A DNA stretch of 64,000 bases from the NCBI GenBank assembly GCA_027405735.1, contig JAPEHQ010000001.1, positions 2,976,001 to 3,040,000 on the forward strand, in the 5' to 3' direction. A program made the position numbers and the translations under genes. Positions 21,585-35,544 of this stretch are shown piece after piece. Under the pieces are notes generated by a model. The model saw only the letters and a list, made by a program, of their open reading frames with translations. It was not told the DNA's origin and searched no databases. Every line of letters starts with the position of its first letter. Within the stretch, counting starts at the first letter, position 1. The stretch comes from Mucor racemosus (Eukaryota; Mucoromycota; Mucoromycetes; Mucorales; Mucoraceae).

Positions 21585-22585
21585 AAAAATATGCCCATGT
21601 ACTTGAGATGTTCAACTTTTATCCAATAACGCGTTTCATGAAATATCCTATCTCTAGTAAATAGTATAACTTTTTCAGTGCTAATATTTCAGATTTTTTA
21701 CGCGTATTTTACTGTTAATGGATTAAAAACTTTGAGGCTTCATATCTCCAGAAAAAATTAAACTATACTAACACTTTCTAATAATAAAATTTACTTGTTT
21801 TGAAGTGCTCTATAACATATTTTAATATAAAAAAATTCTGAGCACTTTTATTTTTTTCATTTTTTTGGTATTTCTATAATAGGTTTCAAAATATTGGCTA
21901 AATTGAGCAACATTTTTTTTGCATTCATGTCATTAAGCTTGTTGAGCTCTTTCAGACCCAATTTAGAGTTTTTCAAAGTATTGATTTTTCGTGGAGATAT
22001 CCTCAAAAATATGTACAAAAAGATACCTTTATTTCTAGCATCCATTTTTCCCTTGTATACCCTCATCCCAAATTCTGAATCTGAAAAAAATTGGATAAAA
22101 ATCTTGTTTTCTCTACGAAAAATGCAGCTAGAAGACTTTTCAATAGCTCAATCGATAGATAATTTGTTTGCGCATTATTTTAATTACTTATATTTTAAAT
22201 ATACTTATAAAAAGTGATGTGTATTGTCAGAAAACATCCAAAATTTCAATTGCATTTTACGCAACATTTAATGTGAAATGTTTTTTTGATTTTTGTTTAG
22301 ATGTATGCAGAATTTAAAACTGTACAAAAACTATTTAATACGGTAGATCTACTTATTTTGCAGTTCATGAGCTGATAAGCGATTTTGTTTTTTTGATCAC
22401 TTTCTGGTCGATTTGTCAGATCAATTTTAGGACTCAGTTATAATAGTTTTAAGCTGTAATATAAACTATTATTTTAATTATCTCGACGAAAAATTAATAT
22501 TTTTCGCTGAAACAAAAAACGCAGAGTAGTGTTGAATTGGATCTATCTTTTGAATATAAAAAAATAATACCTCAAATTAGGCGCC
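21585..22585 (+). repeat. Dispersed repeat R1, copy B
   Basis: Collinear with copy A (8195-8665) and copy C (49520-50518). It includes the 3' part missing from copy A: TTTAAAACTGTACAAAAACT, CAATTTTAGGACTC..TTATAATAG and AACTATTATTTTAATTAT. Short minus-strand ORFs (22066-21857 here, 50123-49776 in copy C) align, but their proteins appear more diverged than the DNA, so I do not annotate them as genes. Confidence 0.75.
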
Positions 22586-25500
22586 CAGTATTTTATAATC
22601 AATTTTAGGTCAATTTTGACCAATTTTGATCAATGTTCGACTGGTGCTCTTATATTCTAGTATTAGTATTTCTATTTTCGTAGAGATATCAATAGCCTAT
22701 AGACTGAATGTATATTTTTGAAGACTTTACGTAACTTAATTCGTTTAAATATTGGGCAAATACATTTGGAAACTATTTAAACCCCTTTGAAACCAATTTT
22801 TATAACCGTAAAAAATCAACAACAAAATCCCTATCTCAGCGAATTTTGATCCTAGTAACTTCCAACTTTACATGAGAGTAGGGACACATTTTTGACATGC
22901 TGGTTTCAATAAAATGTAACGTCCAAAACCTACTATATGTCGAGAAAATTACCACCAAAGTGCACCTATAGCTTACTGCGCACTTTTATTGAAAACAATT
23001 TAAATACGATTTCTTCTATGAATACTGATCCAATTAAGCTGCCACTCTACATGGATATAAAAATAAGTATGAATAATACTACAAGTATTTCAGATATTAT
23101 CAGCTTCCATGAGTCATTGTGCATTCGGCAAATTTGTACAGCAAGTTGGTTACCTGCTATTTGCGCCTACTAACGTCAATAAGCTCATCGGTTCTCGCCA
23201 AATATAGGTTCACAAATTATCTTCCTTTGCAATGTTAAATAATTCTAATGTTGATCCACAGAGTTGCAAATGGTTTATTCTCCCCAAATTGCTATGAAAA
23301 TAGAGAATGAAAATTCGTAATTATTGTTTAAACTCTTTTGTATGAATTGTTTCAGATATTCTTTGAAAATTTCTATAAAATCAAATAATGGCTCGAAACT
23401 AAATTTTGAAGTTGCACTTAATGCACAGTAGATGTACGAAAAACTTATCTTGATTTCATTAGCCAACAGCTGTTTTTGAAGGACTTTTGGACATGTTTTT
23501 GGAAAAAAAAATGTCTTTTTTTCTGCTTGAAAGAAATTTAGTCACTGGAAAAATACTTAAAATCAATGAACATTGATCCAAATGGGTTGTAAATTTCAAA
23601 ATATATCTTACAGCTGTAACAGTATCCAAAATTAAAAGCATTAGCATCCGTTGATTTGCTGGTTAAATCGTAGTAAGAGAACGCCCACTTTTGTCTACAT
23701 TTTTTGTATCTGGTTTTTAGACTATTCCAATTTAGGGATATATATCGTATATTATCACAACATCACAACATAAGTTAATGGATTGTATTGTGTATGTTAC
23801 CGACAAGGTACTATATTAGGCGGTCCAAATGAGAAATTGAAGAGCTTGGCACTTGGCTTGCCTTTAATGGAAGATATGAAGGTAAAAATTGTGTATATTC
23901 ATATACAGTATATGAGTATATGCATCAAAGTTGCAAAAAGTAGCAACAATGGTAAGCCATTGTACTTTCAAAACAATATAGTCGGACATTAAATATATTC
24001 AATCTGTCTGTTTTTATCAGTGTTGTTGTCGAGCCTAGCTTATATTAGTGGATTTGGCTGGCAAAACCTGGTTCGACACCAATACTAGTTTTTATGGAAA
24101 CTTGCTTTGCTTTGAAATTTTGTTTATTAATCACCCTCAAAAAATCACTGATGCATATGTATTTTATAAACTACAAGATCAATTGATCTATAAAAAAGTT
24201 ATGCTCTCTATATTAAAAAAGGTTCCAATTACAAATGATAAAAACTATACAGAAATTGGTCTGTTTAATTGTCAATCGAGAATTGTAAATAAAGCGTTAT
24301 ATACCGCGGTTTATTGCGTATGCTTACTTTTTTTTTTGGAAGCATTTGAATGTAAATGAGATCTAGGTAAGTTACTCATTACAATCCATATATTGACATT
24401 TGGAAAACGAATATCCAATTGACTTGATGTTCAAATTGCATTCATTAAATGCATGAAAAAGTCTTTCAGGCTTTAAAGTGGTTATTTGTCAAGAAAAATT
24501 ATACTGCTTATGTCTTTCATTCATTTTTGATTTTTCAACTAATTATCGAAAATTAACACTGGTTTTTTGTGCTCAAGATTTGGCCCTTTGCATAGGTTTT
24601 ACGTTCAAATATCAGTGATAATGATGTTAAATCCTAATGACTAACTTTCTGAATGTATATAAAAAATTGAGCATGAATCAGAATTCACGATGCAACATGT
24701 TCAATTATTATGCTAATATAACGTGGCGCATATCAAATTACTGTTCGACATAAAGATTATCATTTTTAGTCATGAGATCAATATATACAATTTAAGGCCT
24801 TCAAAAGAATATTCGTGTGTATTTCTAAAAGTACGATTATACTTATTATAAATACATATAAAGATGAAAAGAGATCTGTCATAAATGCTCCAAGAAAAGA
24901 GAATTGTGGAAGGCTAGTACTGATACAAGTGTGTTACTTCAGAATTCTGACAAAAAGTTAAATGGAAATTTTTTGAAACTTCTAAAAAAAGCAAAAGAGC
25001 AACATATTGATATTATCTAATTTCACAGGAACACACAATAGTTATTTGATACAACCAACAATAATTACATGTGTAATGCTGTTCGAACTAGACGCCCTTA
25101 AGACCCAGTCTACACAACATGTTACGAAACAGAAGGCCCATGCGTTTTGTCACCAATATATTTTTGTTCTGATGGATACCAAAAGAGATGATTCGGGATT
25201 ACTGTAATATAAATTCATAAAATGGTAAAGTCTAGTACCTCAAACTGTCATAAACTTTTACAGTGTCGTACATTTATATAGAAAATTTGTGGTGACAATA
25301 TGGGTAGCAGCCATTACAACAAAAATTAAAAAAGTAACTTTTTAAAATATCTCAAACGTCGATGCTGCTTGAATGATGGCACTAAAATGCTATTTATAAA
25401 CGTAGATCGTAAGTAATTGAAGCACTATATGTAACTCTTAGCATTGAACGGATGTAATGTTCATCCGTTATTAGCATTCAAAAATATTGTAGCAATAAAA

Positions 25501-28030
25501 TTTATGAAGTGGCATGAATTTGCCGTTCCAAATTATAAGCATCAGGCGCAAGCCGAATTAGTTAATATCACAATTGAGACAGCACTTGCTTGCACTATAT
25601 CTTGAAGGATTTAATCCTTTTATATAGAAATTGCTATAAATATACAATCAGTGAATATCTTTGTATGACATTTATTTTCAAAAGAAAAATCGCAATTACA
25701 ACTAAAATTAGTGTACCCCGAGCTAAAGGCAATTCTGCGTAGCCCAGACGATACTTTCTTTGCTTAAATATCAACAAAACGAATGTAAAGTATAATTACA
25801 CCGTTTGTTCCCTGATAATTCAGTTTATTATTATAAAAAAGATAGCTCAAGCATACTAATTTTGTATATTATTATGCGGTGATTTTCATGGAGTACGACG
25901 TTATACTACTAATACCGCACAAGCGCCTCAGTTCTCAATTCAATACTATACAGTCTATTATATGTATTCAAACGCAATTATTGTGTAAATAACCATGCAT
26001 AACCAGTTGGTACTTTGAATAATACAATGTTATCATCTATTCTCATCTGATTATCCAAAATGATTCTTATTCATCCCATTCTCTTGTATATTTTTGATAA
26101 TTTCATTGTGAGATGTATGAACTAAATGAACTACTATCTCTTTATTATAGCAATTAAAACTGTACGTAGCAACGTGTGTATTCTTCTCAATTGAATAAAT
26201 CAATAGAAAACGGGTACCAATAGAGCACTTTTTTACTGATGTTAAAGTTTGGCATCCGCAAGCTAGAGCAATTATACTGCGAGCGTCATACATAATACAA
26301 TAAACATAAGAACCTCCGATTCAAGGATTTGGTACACGAAAATGAGAGAGGGTATTCTTGTGTAATCTAAAGACTCATGATAAGTTTGATCCCCGGTTTC
26401 TTCATAAATTACATTTTCTTTTCCCAGGGACAAAATGTTCAAAACAAGGTGATAGATTGTCAATCAATGTTTTGGTTACAAGAATTCCTTAAAGAAGAAT
26501 AGACAAGTATACTTTTTGTTGTTGATAATATATGTGAATATGTAGACAAAATATTGAATGATATAATCTTTTTCTTTGTTTGCACTCTTTCAAAAAAAAA
26601 AAAAAAAAAAAAAAACTTTAAATTTATGCAAACAAGAAGAGTAACACAGTAAAAGTGCGCTAGTGGAGAGAGATTTTTTTATTGTAAACTGATTCACGAA
26701 GACAGTTACCTTATCGAGTGCAGACTATTATAACTTATGGTAGCTAGCTTACCATTGGCTCTAAACTATTTTTTTATTCTTGGAATGATCAGAAAAAGAT
26801 CAGCAGTAAATGATGAGCTGATATGCTAAAATCATACAATGGCGTACTATTCAAGAGTTGAAAAATACAGGCAGTATAAAATAAGAGGCAATTCTATGCA
26901 TATATGCTAATAGATGTATGTGTAAATGAGTTGAATACTTGTTAAATATAATTCATGATATATATATTTACCCAGAATGTATACAAGATGAAATAGTACA
27001 AATATAAAATGGGACAATCTTTATCATCAGTGGTTTTTTTTTCAAGAATTTTTACATACCATTAACGAAAACAAAAATAGCCATTGTACTTTAAAAGTAT
27101 AAAATAAAGACCTTATGCTAAGCTTGCGACTTTTTTAGTTTTTTTTTTCTTTGATGAATAATTGAAATCTATTTACGGTATACACAAAGAAAGATAGTGG
27201 CGTTATATTACATTAATTTGAATAAACCATCATATGATGTGCAAAAACAGGTCTGAATATCAGCCTTTTTTTTACAGAGAAATATTTTGTGTATTTGATA
27301 TAATACTACTCAGGTTTTTCGAAGAAATTTTATACAAACACATTGTCTATTTCAGAAATCAAACCCGAGTTTGATGCTTATATATGAAATCGATTTGTAA
27401 GGCGGACTTTTATTCTGTAATGCAGCAGTAATAGTAAAAACCACTTGAATCATTCAGGAACAATTAAAATTCATGATTGAATATATGTAAATGTCGTTCA
27501 ATTCCTATATAATGTATTTTGCTTGGTATTTTTAATCAATTGTCAAAATTTTACATAGTAATCAGGTATATTACTGTACGTATAATTTATTTTTATTACA
27601 TGGTGTAATACACACAGTTTGGTGAAATCTGTACACAAAACCTTAAATAGTGTAACGTTTTGGAATGGGTTATGTTTATTTTTGCAGCCTGATAAGATTA
27701 TATACGTATTAGCGCATAACAAAATATTAGAGAATAAAAAATTGTTTATTTACAATAGAAATTTCAAATCCCAAAGATTACACACCAAGCTTTTTTAGTG
27801 CGAAATTAGAAAAATCAAAAATTTAGATCAGTTCTGTCAAACTTTTACTTGCTTACCATATACAGTTGACAATGTATTCACAATACACAACATAACATGT
27901 ATAAATTAAAATAGACTACACAATTCCTCAAGAAAATTATAAAAAAAAATAAATGTGTGGGTAATTCACATGAGAGAAAGAACATTCAAAATATAGTTAT
28001 TGGTGATAGCCATCTTGTATCCCCTATTGA
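22586..28030. other. Gene desert, AT-rich, with scattered coding relics
   Basis: No gene is supported over 5.4 kb. Patches that look formerly coding are: minus 26463-26051 (two overlapping frames offset by a shift, ending KNIQENGMNKNHFG); plus 25439-25597 (open frame containing KWHEFAVPNYKHQAQAELVN, preceded by a CTCTTAG acceptor-like string); plus 23783-24359 (two short frames). None matches a family I recognise. They may be transposon or gene remnants. Confidence 0.35.
26592..26615 (+). repeat. Poly(A) run of 24
   Basis: Twenty-four uninterrupted A follow CACTCTTTC. It could be a retroelement tail or simple homopolymer expansion. No target duplication or element body was identified around it. 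Confidence 0.9.
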
Positions 28031-28238
28031 ACTTTGAGCAACATTTCTGTTATTGAGGAATTGTGGAGAGGTTCTGCTTTAGGTCTGTTTGTATTACTTT
28101 GTATAATCGGATCCGTAAATGCTGTATATAAAGGCACATCAAATGAGTTAACATTGACCTTCTTACCACATTATATACAAATATTTGTCAGTTGTCTGAC
28201 TCCACGATCCTTTCTTTTTTTCATACTATCATATCTTT

Positions 28239-28250
28239 ATATATATAAAT
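28239..28250 (+). promoter_or_regulatory. TATA-like box of the DUF3712 gene
   Basis: ATATATATAAAT lies about 42-53 bases before the start codon at 28292, within a pyrimidine-rich promoter stretch (28205-28262). Confidence 0.45.
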
Positions 28251-28291
28251 CTCCTTTCTTTAAAACACTAATATAAAAATATAAAATATAA

Positions 28292-31200
28292 ATGCCTGGA
28301 AGCATTAATGATGGACAACAAGCTTTTGCTGTCCAAGGTGTTGAACAACCTCAGCATCTTCATCAAGAATATATAACGACTGTTACAAATGAACAACATA
28401 ATGATTATGCAGATGACGGCTTTGAAGAATACTCTGAAAAGCCTGCTGCCCCTGTTAAAAAACCCTTTTATAAGAACAAAAAATACTGGATTATTTGCTC
28501 TGTTATTACAGTAATTGTCGTTGTCGTTGTTGTTATTTTAATTCTCTTTGTAGCTTTCCCTAAAATTGCTCAATCTACATTGAATCACTCTGAAATTGAA
28601 GTAAATACTGCTCAAATTAGTTTCCAACCTCCTGCTGATTCTAATCTTCAACCTGTCGCTGGTGCTGATGCTAACTCTACTTTCTATATGCATATGGTTA
28701 CTGATCTTAAAAAGACTGGCCCCTTCAGTGCTGATATTCAGTTTGATGATAATATTGAAGTAATTTATAATAATACTGTACTTGGTACAATTACTCTTCC
28801 TGATACCCACATTGGAGGTGGACATGGTTCTATTGATACTGTTACTCCTTTTATGATTACAAACGTTGCTGCTTTCTCTGAATTCTCTCGTTACATGTTG
28901 GCTGCTGAAAAGTTTACTTGGACATTGAACGGTAAAGCTAAAATTACTGCTTTAACAAGGTAACATCTCATAGTATGATTGATTGAAATTGTACTAATAT
29001 AATATTTTTACATAGAACTGCTAGCGTCACATTAAATAAAGACATTACTCTTGAAGGTATGAATGGTTTTCCTCAAGTCAAGATCAACTCTTTCCAACTT
29101 CCTGGTGATGCTGTAAATGGTGGTATCTTGATTGAACTTGGTACTGTCTTAACTAGTCCTTCTCCTATCGGTGTTCAACTTGGTTATATTGAAATGAACA
29201 TTGGTTATGATGGTATTGACCTTGGTCTTGTTCATGCTGATAATGTTACTTTGCAAAAGGGTGATAATAACATTTTACTCTCTGGTACCATGAAGTCTCA
29301 AGCCAATGATCCCGTGGCTCAATCTAAAGTTAGCACTCTTTTCTCAAACTACATTGCAGGCAAGGTTTCTAATACTACTGCTGTAGGTGTATCTGCTGCT
29401 CCAGACGGCAAAAATCCTATTACTTGGCTCTCTGAAGGCCTTAAATCTGTTACTCTTAATGTTGCTCTTGCTGCCGATAAACCTTTAAAGATCATGAACT
29501 CTGTATCTATGGGTTATTTGGACCTCAATTTCAATAAGGATGCTCCTTACTCTCCTAGTGTTAAGGCTCCTGTAGTTACTGCTGGTTTTACTATTCCATT
29601 TGGTTTTGCTTTAAACATTACTGAAGTTACTCAAAACATTACTCTTGGCATCAACAAGACTACTGGCGTCGATAATTTTGCCATTATGAATATCCCTTAC
29701 ACTCCCTCTACTAGTGATCAAAAATCTGGAAAGCTCCAATTTGCTATTGATAATACTCAAATTGCCGGTATTGCCGGTAAAGAATCTGTTTATAATGAAT
29801 ACACTTATGCTTTAACCGCTAGCAACAACTATACTTTTATGGTTGCTGGTAACGCTACTACCAAGGTGAATACTACTATCGGTCCTCTTGTCCTTTCTGG
29901 TATCAACTTTGAACTTCCTACTGAACTTCATGGTCTTCAGTTCTTGAATTCTACTGCAACTGTCATTAACTCTCTTGATGTTACTGGTGGTCAAAGTGAT
30001 CATCTTGAATTGGGTATTAACGTTACCATGGAAAATCCCTCTGATTTCAGCATTGCTACTGGTGATGTTACTTTTGCCATGATGGCTGATTCTACTTCCT
30101 TGGGTACTGTTACATTAACCAATTTAACCTTGAACCGTGGTTCCAATACTGTTTTAGCTGCTGCTAAATTTGATCCCAAGTCTTCTGATGTTGGACAAAA
30201 CTTGTTGAGTAGCTTTGTTATGGGTCAAAACAATGGCGTTCAAATTGGTGGTACTAACGAATCTACTCCTATTGCTTCTCTCATCGGTGCTCTCTCTCAA
30301 GTTTCTCTTGCTTCTACGTTGCCTGGTCTTAAGGTTGCTTTGATTCAAGGTTCTGCTTTAACTGTTCGTCCTAATACTCTCGTTGATAGTGTTGTTGGTG
30401 TTAAGGTTACTATTGCTAATCCTTTTAGTGCTGGTTTAACCATTACCAAGGTTGTCTCTGCTGTTACTTATAATGGTATGCCTGTTGGTAATATTGATCA
30501 AGATATTAGTAGCAATCCTATTATTATTCCTGGTAAGGGTTCTGTTCAATCTAGTGAATTAGACATGAAGATGAATACAGAACCTGCTGCTGTTGCTCTT
30601 TTACTTCGTTCTCTTGCTGTTACATCTCAATTAGATACTCGCCCTCTTGATGCTTTACTCACTTTGGGTGGTTTCAATATTGAAGGCCAAGAAAATATCA
30701 ATGGTGATTCTAGCTTGTTCAGTAATTTCAACATTTCTACTTTTGTTATGGATGCCATGAAGAGTTTGAAGGTCGATTTATCTCTTGCTTCTGATTTAAC
30801 TATTGGCCAATACGTTAATACTCTTGCTTTCTCTCAAGCTGCTGTCCAAACAGCTACTGATAACACTGTTACAGCTCTCATTCCTATTGTTGGTCAACCT
30901 ATTGTTCAACAAATTGTTGATGGTTCTGCTCTTGCTTTTGATTCTATTATCATGTCTTCTCCTACTGAAGGTAGTTTCAAGGTTCAAATGAAGGGTTCTA
31001 TTTCCAAGACTGGTCCTATGGCTGCTACTATTAGTTTCCCTACTCCCTTGACTGTTGCTTGGGGTGGTAAGAAGCTCGGTTCAGTTACTATGCCTTCTAT
31101 TGAAGCCAAGGCTGATGTCGGTGGCTCTTTTGATGTCAGTGGTGATTTCACTATTGCTGATGCTGGTGCCATGTCTGAATTTGCTGCTTACATGATCAAT

Positions 31201-33334
31201 AATCAAGATTTTATTTGGGATATCTATACTACTGATGTTAGTGTCAATGCTTTAGGTTTTACTTTTACCAAGATTTCTATGGAAAAGTTTGTCACCCTTG
31301 CTGGTGCTAACGGTTTCAAGGATGCTGTCAAGATTACTACATTTGATCTTCCTAGCAATGATCCCGCTGGTGGTATTACCCTTGTTGCTCAAACTACTAT
31401 TAACAATCCTTCTCAAGTTGGTTTCAACTTTGAAGGTGTTGGATTTGAATCTTACTATAAGGGTGTTGATCTCGGTCCACTTGGGTCTGCTGGAAATGCC
31501 GTATTCCCTCCCAAGGGTACTGCTAGTTTGGCCATGAAAGGTCGTCTTATTCACCAAGACTCTGCTGAGGGCATTGCAGCTATTACTGAAGTCTTTGAAA
31601 ACTTCTTGAGCGCCAATAGCTCTACATTGTCTGTTAAGGGTGTTTCTGCATCTGGCCCCAATGGTGTTGTTCAATGGCTTTCTGAAGCTTTCAAGACTAT
31701 CAATATTGAGAATGTTGTACTTCCCGGTCCTCCTGCTAAACCTGAGTTGATCACTGCTGTTACCATGAAGGATATGCAAATTGATTTCACAAAGAATCCT
31801 TTTGCACCTCCTGCCAGTTCTCAAAATGTTGAAGCACAACTCAAGAATCCTTTCGGCTTCCCTCTTGGTGTTAAATCTCTTAATATGAAGGTTGATGCTA
31901 ATTCTGAAGGACACAATGTTGCCAATTTGGAAGTACCTGAATCTCCTGCTACTACTTCTGCTGATGGTATTGTTCATACTGCTTTCAATAATGTTCCTTT
32001 CAAGGTTTACTCTGGATCTGAAGCTCTTTTCACAAAGTTTGTTGCTGGTCTTACATTAGCTCCTGTTGTTCCTTTCGGTCTTAAGGGTGTCGTTAACTCT
32101 GTCGCTCAAACTGCTGTTGGTGATCTCAAGTTGGGTAACATTAATTTTGATGTACAAACATCTTTAGCTGGTAAGTTTTTCTGCATGTGCTATTTTAATG
32201 AATTATTATATACTAAATAAAAAATCAATAGGTTTTGCTAGCTTCGGTGGAACTACTGAAATTATTTCTCTCAAGGTTGTTGGCGGCACTGCTACCTACA
32301 TTGCTGTTGACCTTGTCATTGCTCTTAATAATCCTTCTCAAATTACTATCACTGCTGGCGATCTTAACTTTGATGTTATCATGGATGCATCTGGTTCAAA
32401 GGTCGGTGTTGTTACATTAGCAAACACTATTATCAAGCCCGGTAGAAACGAAATGGCTGCTAGCATGAAGATGACCTCTACTGATCTTGCATCTCTTTCT
32501 AAAATGCTTACCAATTACTTGACTAACCAAGTTACTCCTTTAACTGTCAAGGGTTCAGCCAACTCTACAAAGATCATTCCTCTTCAACCTGGTCTCGCTC
32601 AAGTTGCTCTCAAGACCAACATGCAAGGTATTCCTGCCTCTCTTGTTGTTGAGAACCAAATGAAGTTGGTTGGTTTATCTCCTCACATTTGGGTCAAGTT
32701 CTACAATCCTCTTGATACTCCTTACACTGTCACTGGTGTCAACTGTGATGTATTCTTTACTAGCAAGACTGGTTCATACTTACAATTAGGTACATTATCT
32801 GGTGCTATTGATCCTCCTGTAACTGTTCCTGTAAAGGGTACTGCTATCAACGAGAAGGATTTAGTATTGAAGGCTAACCTTGGTAACGCTATTCAATTCC
32901 TCATGTTGCAAAATGATGCTAGAAAGGTTGATCTTTTCCAAAATGTCACTGTTATTGTTGGTGAAGCTTTCCATGGTGGAATGTATTATGAGCAAAAGAA
33001 TGTTCCTGTCGTAGATAAAGATACTACTGCTTCTGCACAAGCTCTTGATTTAGCTCTCAAGAGTATTCCAGGTGCTAATAGCACTAATACCAATACTACA
33101 CTTCAATCTACTACCGCTGCTACTACTGCTACTTCTACCATCATTGATACTACTACTACCACCATTATTGATACTACTGCTACTACTACTAATGCCGAAC
33201 AAGCTACCACTACCGTCGCTACTACTGAGGCTCCTGCTGCTACTGCCGCAGCTACTACTAATACTCTCGAAACTGCTGCTACTGCTACATCTCAACCTCA
33301 AGTAGTTGCTAATAACTTTGTATTACCCTACTAA
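28292..33334 (+). CDS. Giant single-pass membrane protein with repeated LEA2/DUF3712 modules (Tag1-like)
   Basis: Three exons (28292-28959, 29016-32170, 32232-33334) give 1641 residues. A 65-residue cytosolic N-terminus ends in KKPFYKNKKY, followed by one transmembrane helix at about 66-89 (valine/isoleucine-rich). The remainder is predicted to be lumenal or extracellular. It is built of beta-rich LEA2-like modules with many N-glycosylation sequons. The unit starting KTGPFSADIQF recurs as KTGPMAATISF near residue 890, showing an internal duplication. A final ~85 residues are Thr/Ser/Ala-rich (TTTTTIIDTTATTT) like a mucin stalk. Fungal DUF3712 proteins include yeast vacuolar Tag1, linked to autophagy termination; this one is much larger. 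A vacuolar or cell-surface location is inferred. Codon use is strongly biased (GCT, ACT, GTT), suggesting high expression. Confidence 0.85.
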
Positions 33335-33636
33335 TTTAGTGATTTCATAGACAAATCTTGTAATAAATAATTATTCTTAATCAAATATATATATATATAC
33401 ATACTTTTAAATTTTTTCCTTTATAATGTAAAATAATGAGTATTAAATGATAAAAAAGTGTCTCTATATTGAGAGGGCTCTTTTTTTCATGAGTTTCTTA
33501 CATAAGTATGGGTATCAAAGAAGATTTTACCAGCAAAATTGCACCAAAATCTTGAATCAAGGCACCAGTAAGTACCATTTACTGTCTTTTTTGCTGGTTT
33601 ATCTTTGCTAATTCTTTTGGGGGTGTGTGAGTGGAC

Positions 33637-34009
33637 CTAAAACATACAAGTTTGGGATGTCTTGTGTTCATTTGTAAAACGTAGAGCAGAAGAAACATCA
33701 TGTAGTTTTGGCTTCCATTTACCTCCGTATTTTACGATATTTTATGATTTCTTCTTCTTTTTCAATGGAAATGTCTGAAATTTTGGTTGGAGCACCAGAG
33801 ATTGAGGATACTTCAGATACCACATCCATTGCAGAGAGCTCTCGACGAAGAGAAGGAATAAAACTAAAAGATTCGGCTTGAGATGGTTGCTGTGATATTT
33901 TTCCTGAAGAACTTGATAGTTCTGATGAAAAAGATAATACGATGTTGTCAAAATTTTCTTTCACGTAGTCTTGCCAGTATACATAAATTATAAGTGTGTT
34001 TAAGAACAA
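33637..34009 (-). pseudogene. Possible gene remnant, Ser-rich
   Basis: The minus strand has an open stretch of ~96 codons (Ser-rich, FSSELSSSSGKISQQPSQ, then SLRRELSAMDVVSEVSSISG) ending KYRKIRR-stop. A +1 shift at that point opens another 30 codons (KWKPKLHDVSSALRFTNEHK). Both halves look coding but are not in one frame, and there is no clear intron between them. I do not recognise the family. Confidence 0.3.
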
Positions 34010-35540
34010 TTGTCTGTGTTAAATTAAACTTATCTATATTATAAATGTTATCAATTGGGTTAAGAAAAATAATATAGTAGATTCATGTGGGAGCTATGGC
34101 ATGTTAACATGGCATTGTAATACGGATTGCCCTGTAAGTTTAATGTGTAAAATATATTATAATCGCAAGGTTCAAGGCTTGCAAATTGCACTATCACGGG
34201 GTTTGAATTCTTTAATCGAAATTGGCGATTCCAGGATGGATTTTGACATTCTTTGAAAAAAAAATTGACCTTTGAAGAATTTTTTTAACCATAATCTATT
34301 AATTAGCTACCAAAAATGTTTTAATGTAAATAATGCAAAATTTTATGCTCTAAATTATTTCATTTTTTTCTTTAGAAAATTACTGCAAAAATTTTCTACT
34401 ATCTTGCAAAATGTAGGATTTTGGTTTCTCGCAAATTAACCAAAAAACTTTGCACAAAACACCAAAATAAGCATTTTCAGCGTAAAGATAGAGTTATTTC
34501 AAAGTTATAATTCCGATATTTACCTTAGTAAAAAGTCTCAATTTTCGCATGAAAAATCCAATTTTCTTGAAATTAAAAAAATTCCCTTGCTATCATAGGG
34601 CTGAGGAAGGTCAAAAATCATCGATTTGAAAATTCTGTAAAAATGTATCAGAAAGTATCTAATGGCCGAGAGTAATCGTTTGGTATACTTTTGAGATTTC
34701 AAATCGATCAGAAACGACTAAAATAGCGCTCTTTTAAGTGTCCATTTATGCAATTTTGGTGAAACTATTACACTGTACTGCGCATTTTTCACCTAAATAA
34801 TCAAATTATTGAGGCACCAGTTCTGATTTCGTATAGTCCTACTTACAAGCTACCAAATGATACTAATTACATAAATAATATCACATATTGATGTAATAAA
34901 ATACGAGTTTTAGGTGCTACTGCAAGTGAATGACTGATTGAGAAATTTAAACTCATGTAGTAGTATGACTTTGTGTTTGTTGTACAATGCAAAAACAAAA
35001 AATACCAGGTCAATGTCGATATGCTAAATAACTATTTTATGCAAACAGTTTGAGTTTAGTAAATGTTAATGTTCCCAAAAAATCCTTTGAACTGCACAAT
35101 TTTTTACAATTTTCTCCTTAAAATGAAGTTCAAATTGATAAGCTGCATTGAAAGAGTGACAAATTAATGAAATATGGTAGAAATATAGTAGGAGTCAATG
35201 CCATGAAACGTATAGCTGTACGATATGTTTAAATTAGGACAGATACCATTCATTTTTTGGCTAAAATTCGGTTCACCAAAAGTTCGTTGCTTGATATCTA
35301 GGGTATTGAGTTCATGAGTATGAAAAATCAGTTTTTCTCTAGCTATTGTTAAGGAAGGGGGGTTTCTTTTCCACCCTGCCCCTTGTCTTACATCTCTATC
35401 AAATTATTAATGTAAATGATGTCAATATAGATTATTATATTATAATCGTTGTCATTTGAAAGCAATTTTTATTATTATTATTAATATTATTATTATATAA
35501 ATTGGTAAGTATTTTCGTCAAATTATACAGCATCGGGTAA
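34010..35540. other. Intergenic, nothing recognised
   Basis: AT-rich sequence with no supported gene. A pyrimidine-rich, GC-richer patch near 35340-35400 stands out but carries no ORF. A TTATTA-rich tract lies at about 35468-35500 near the 3' end of the ubiquitin-like gene. Confidence 0.4.
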
Positions 35541-35544
35541 TTTT

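Noticed and set aside
21857..22066. 69-codon minus ORF in R1 copy B, aligned with a 115-codon ORF in copy C (50123-49776)
   Set aside because: The proteins appear less similar than the DNA and copy A has stops, so there is no sign of protein-level selection.
28034..28276. 80-codon ORF upstream of the DUF3712 gene
   Set aside because: Begins at a non-ATG codon, overlaps the TATA/CT-rich promoter and has no family.
31252..31977. 241-codon minus ORF in the DUF3712 gene
   Set aside because: Shadow of the strongly codon-biased sense frame; low-complexity Asn/Arg/Ser protein.
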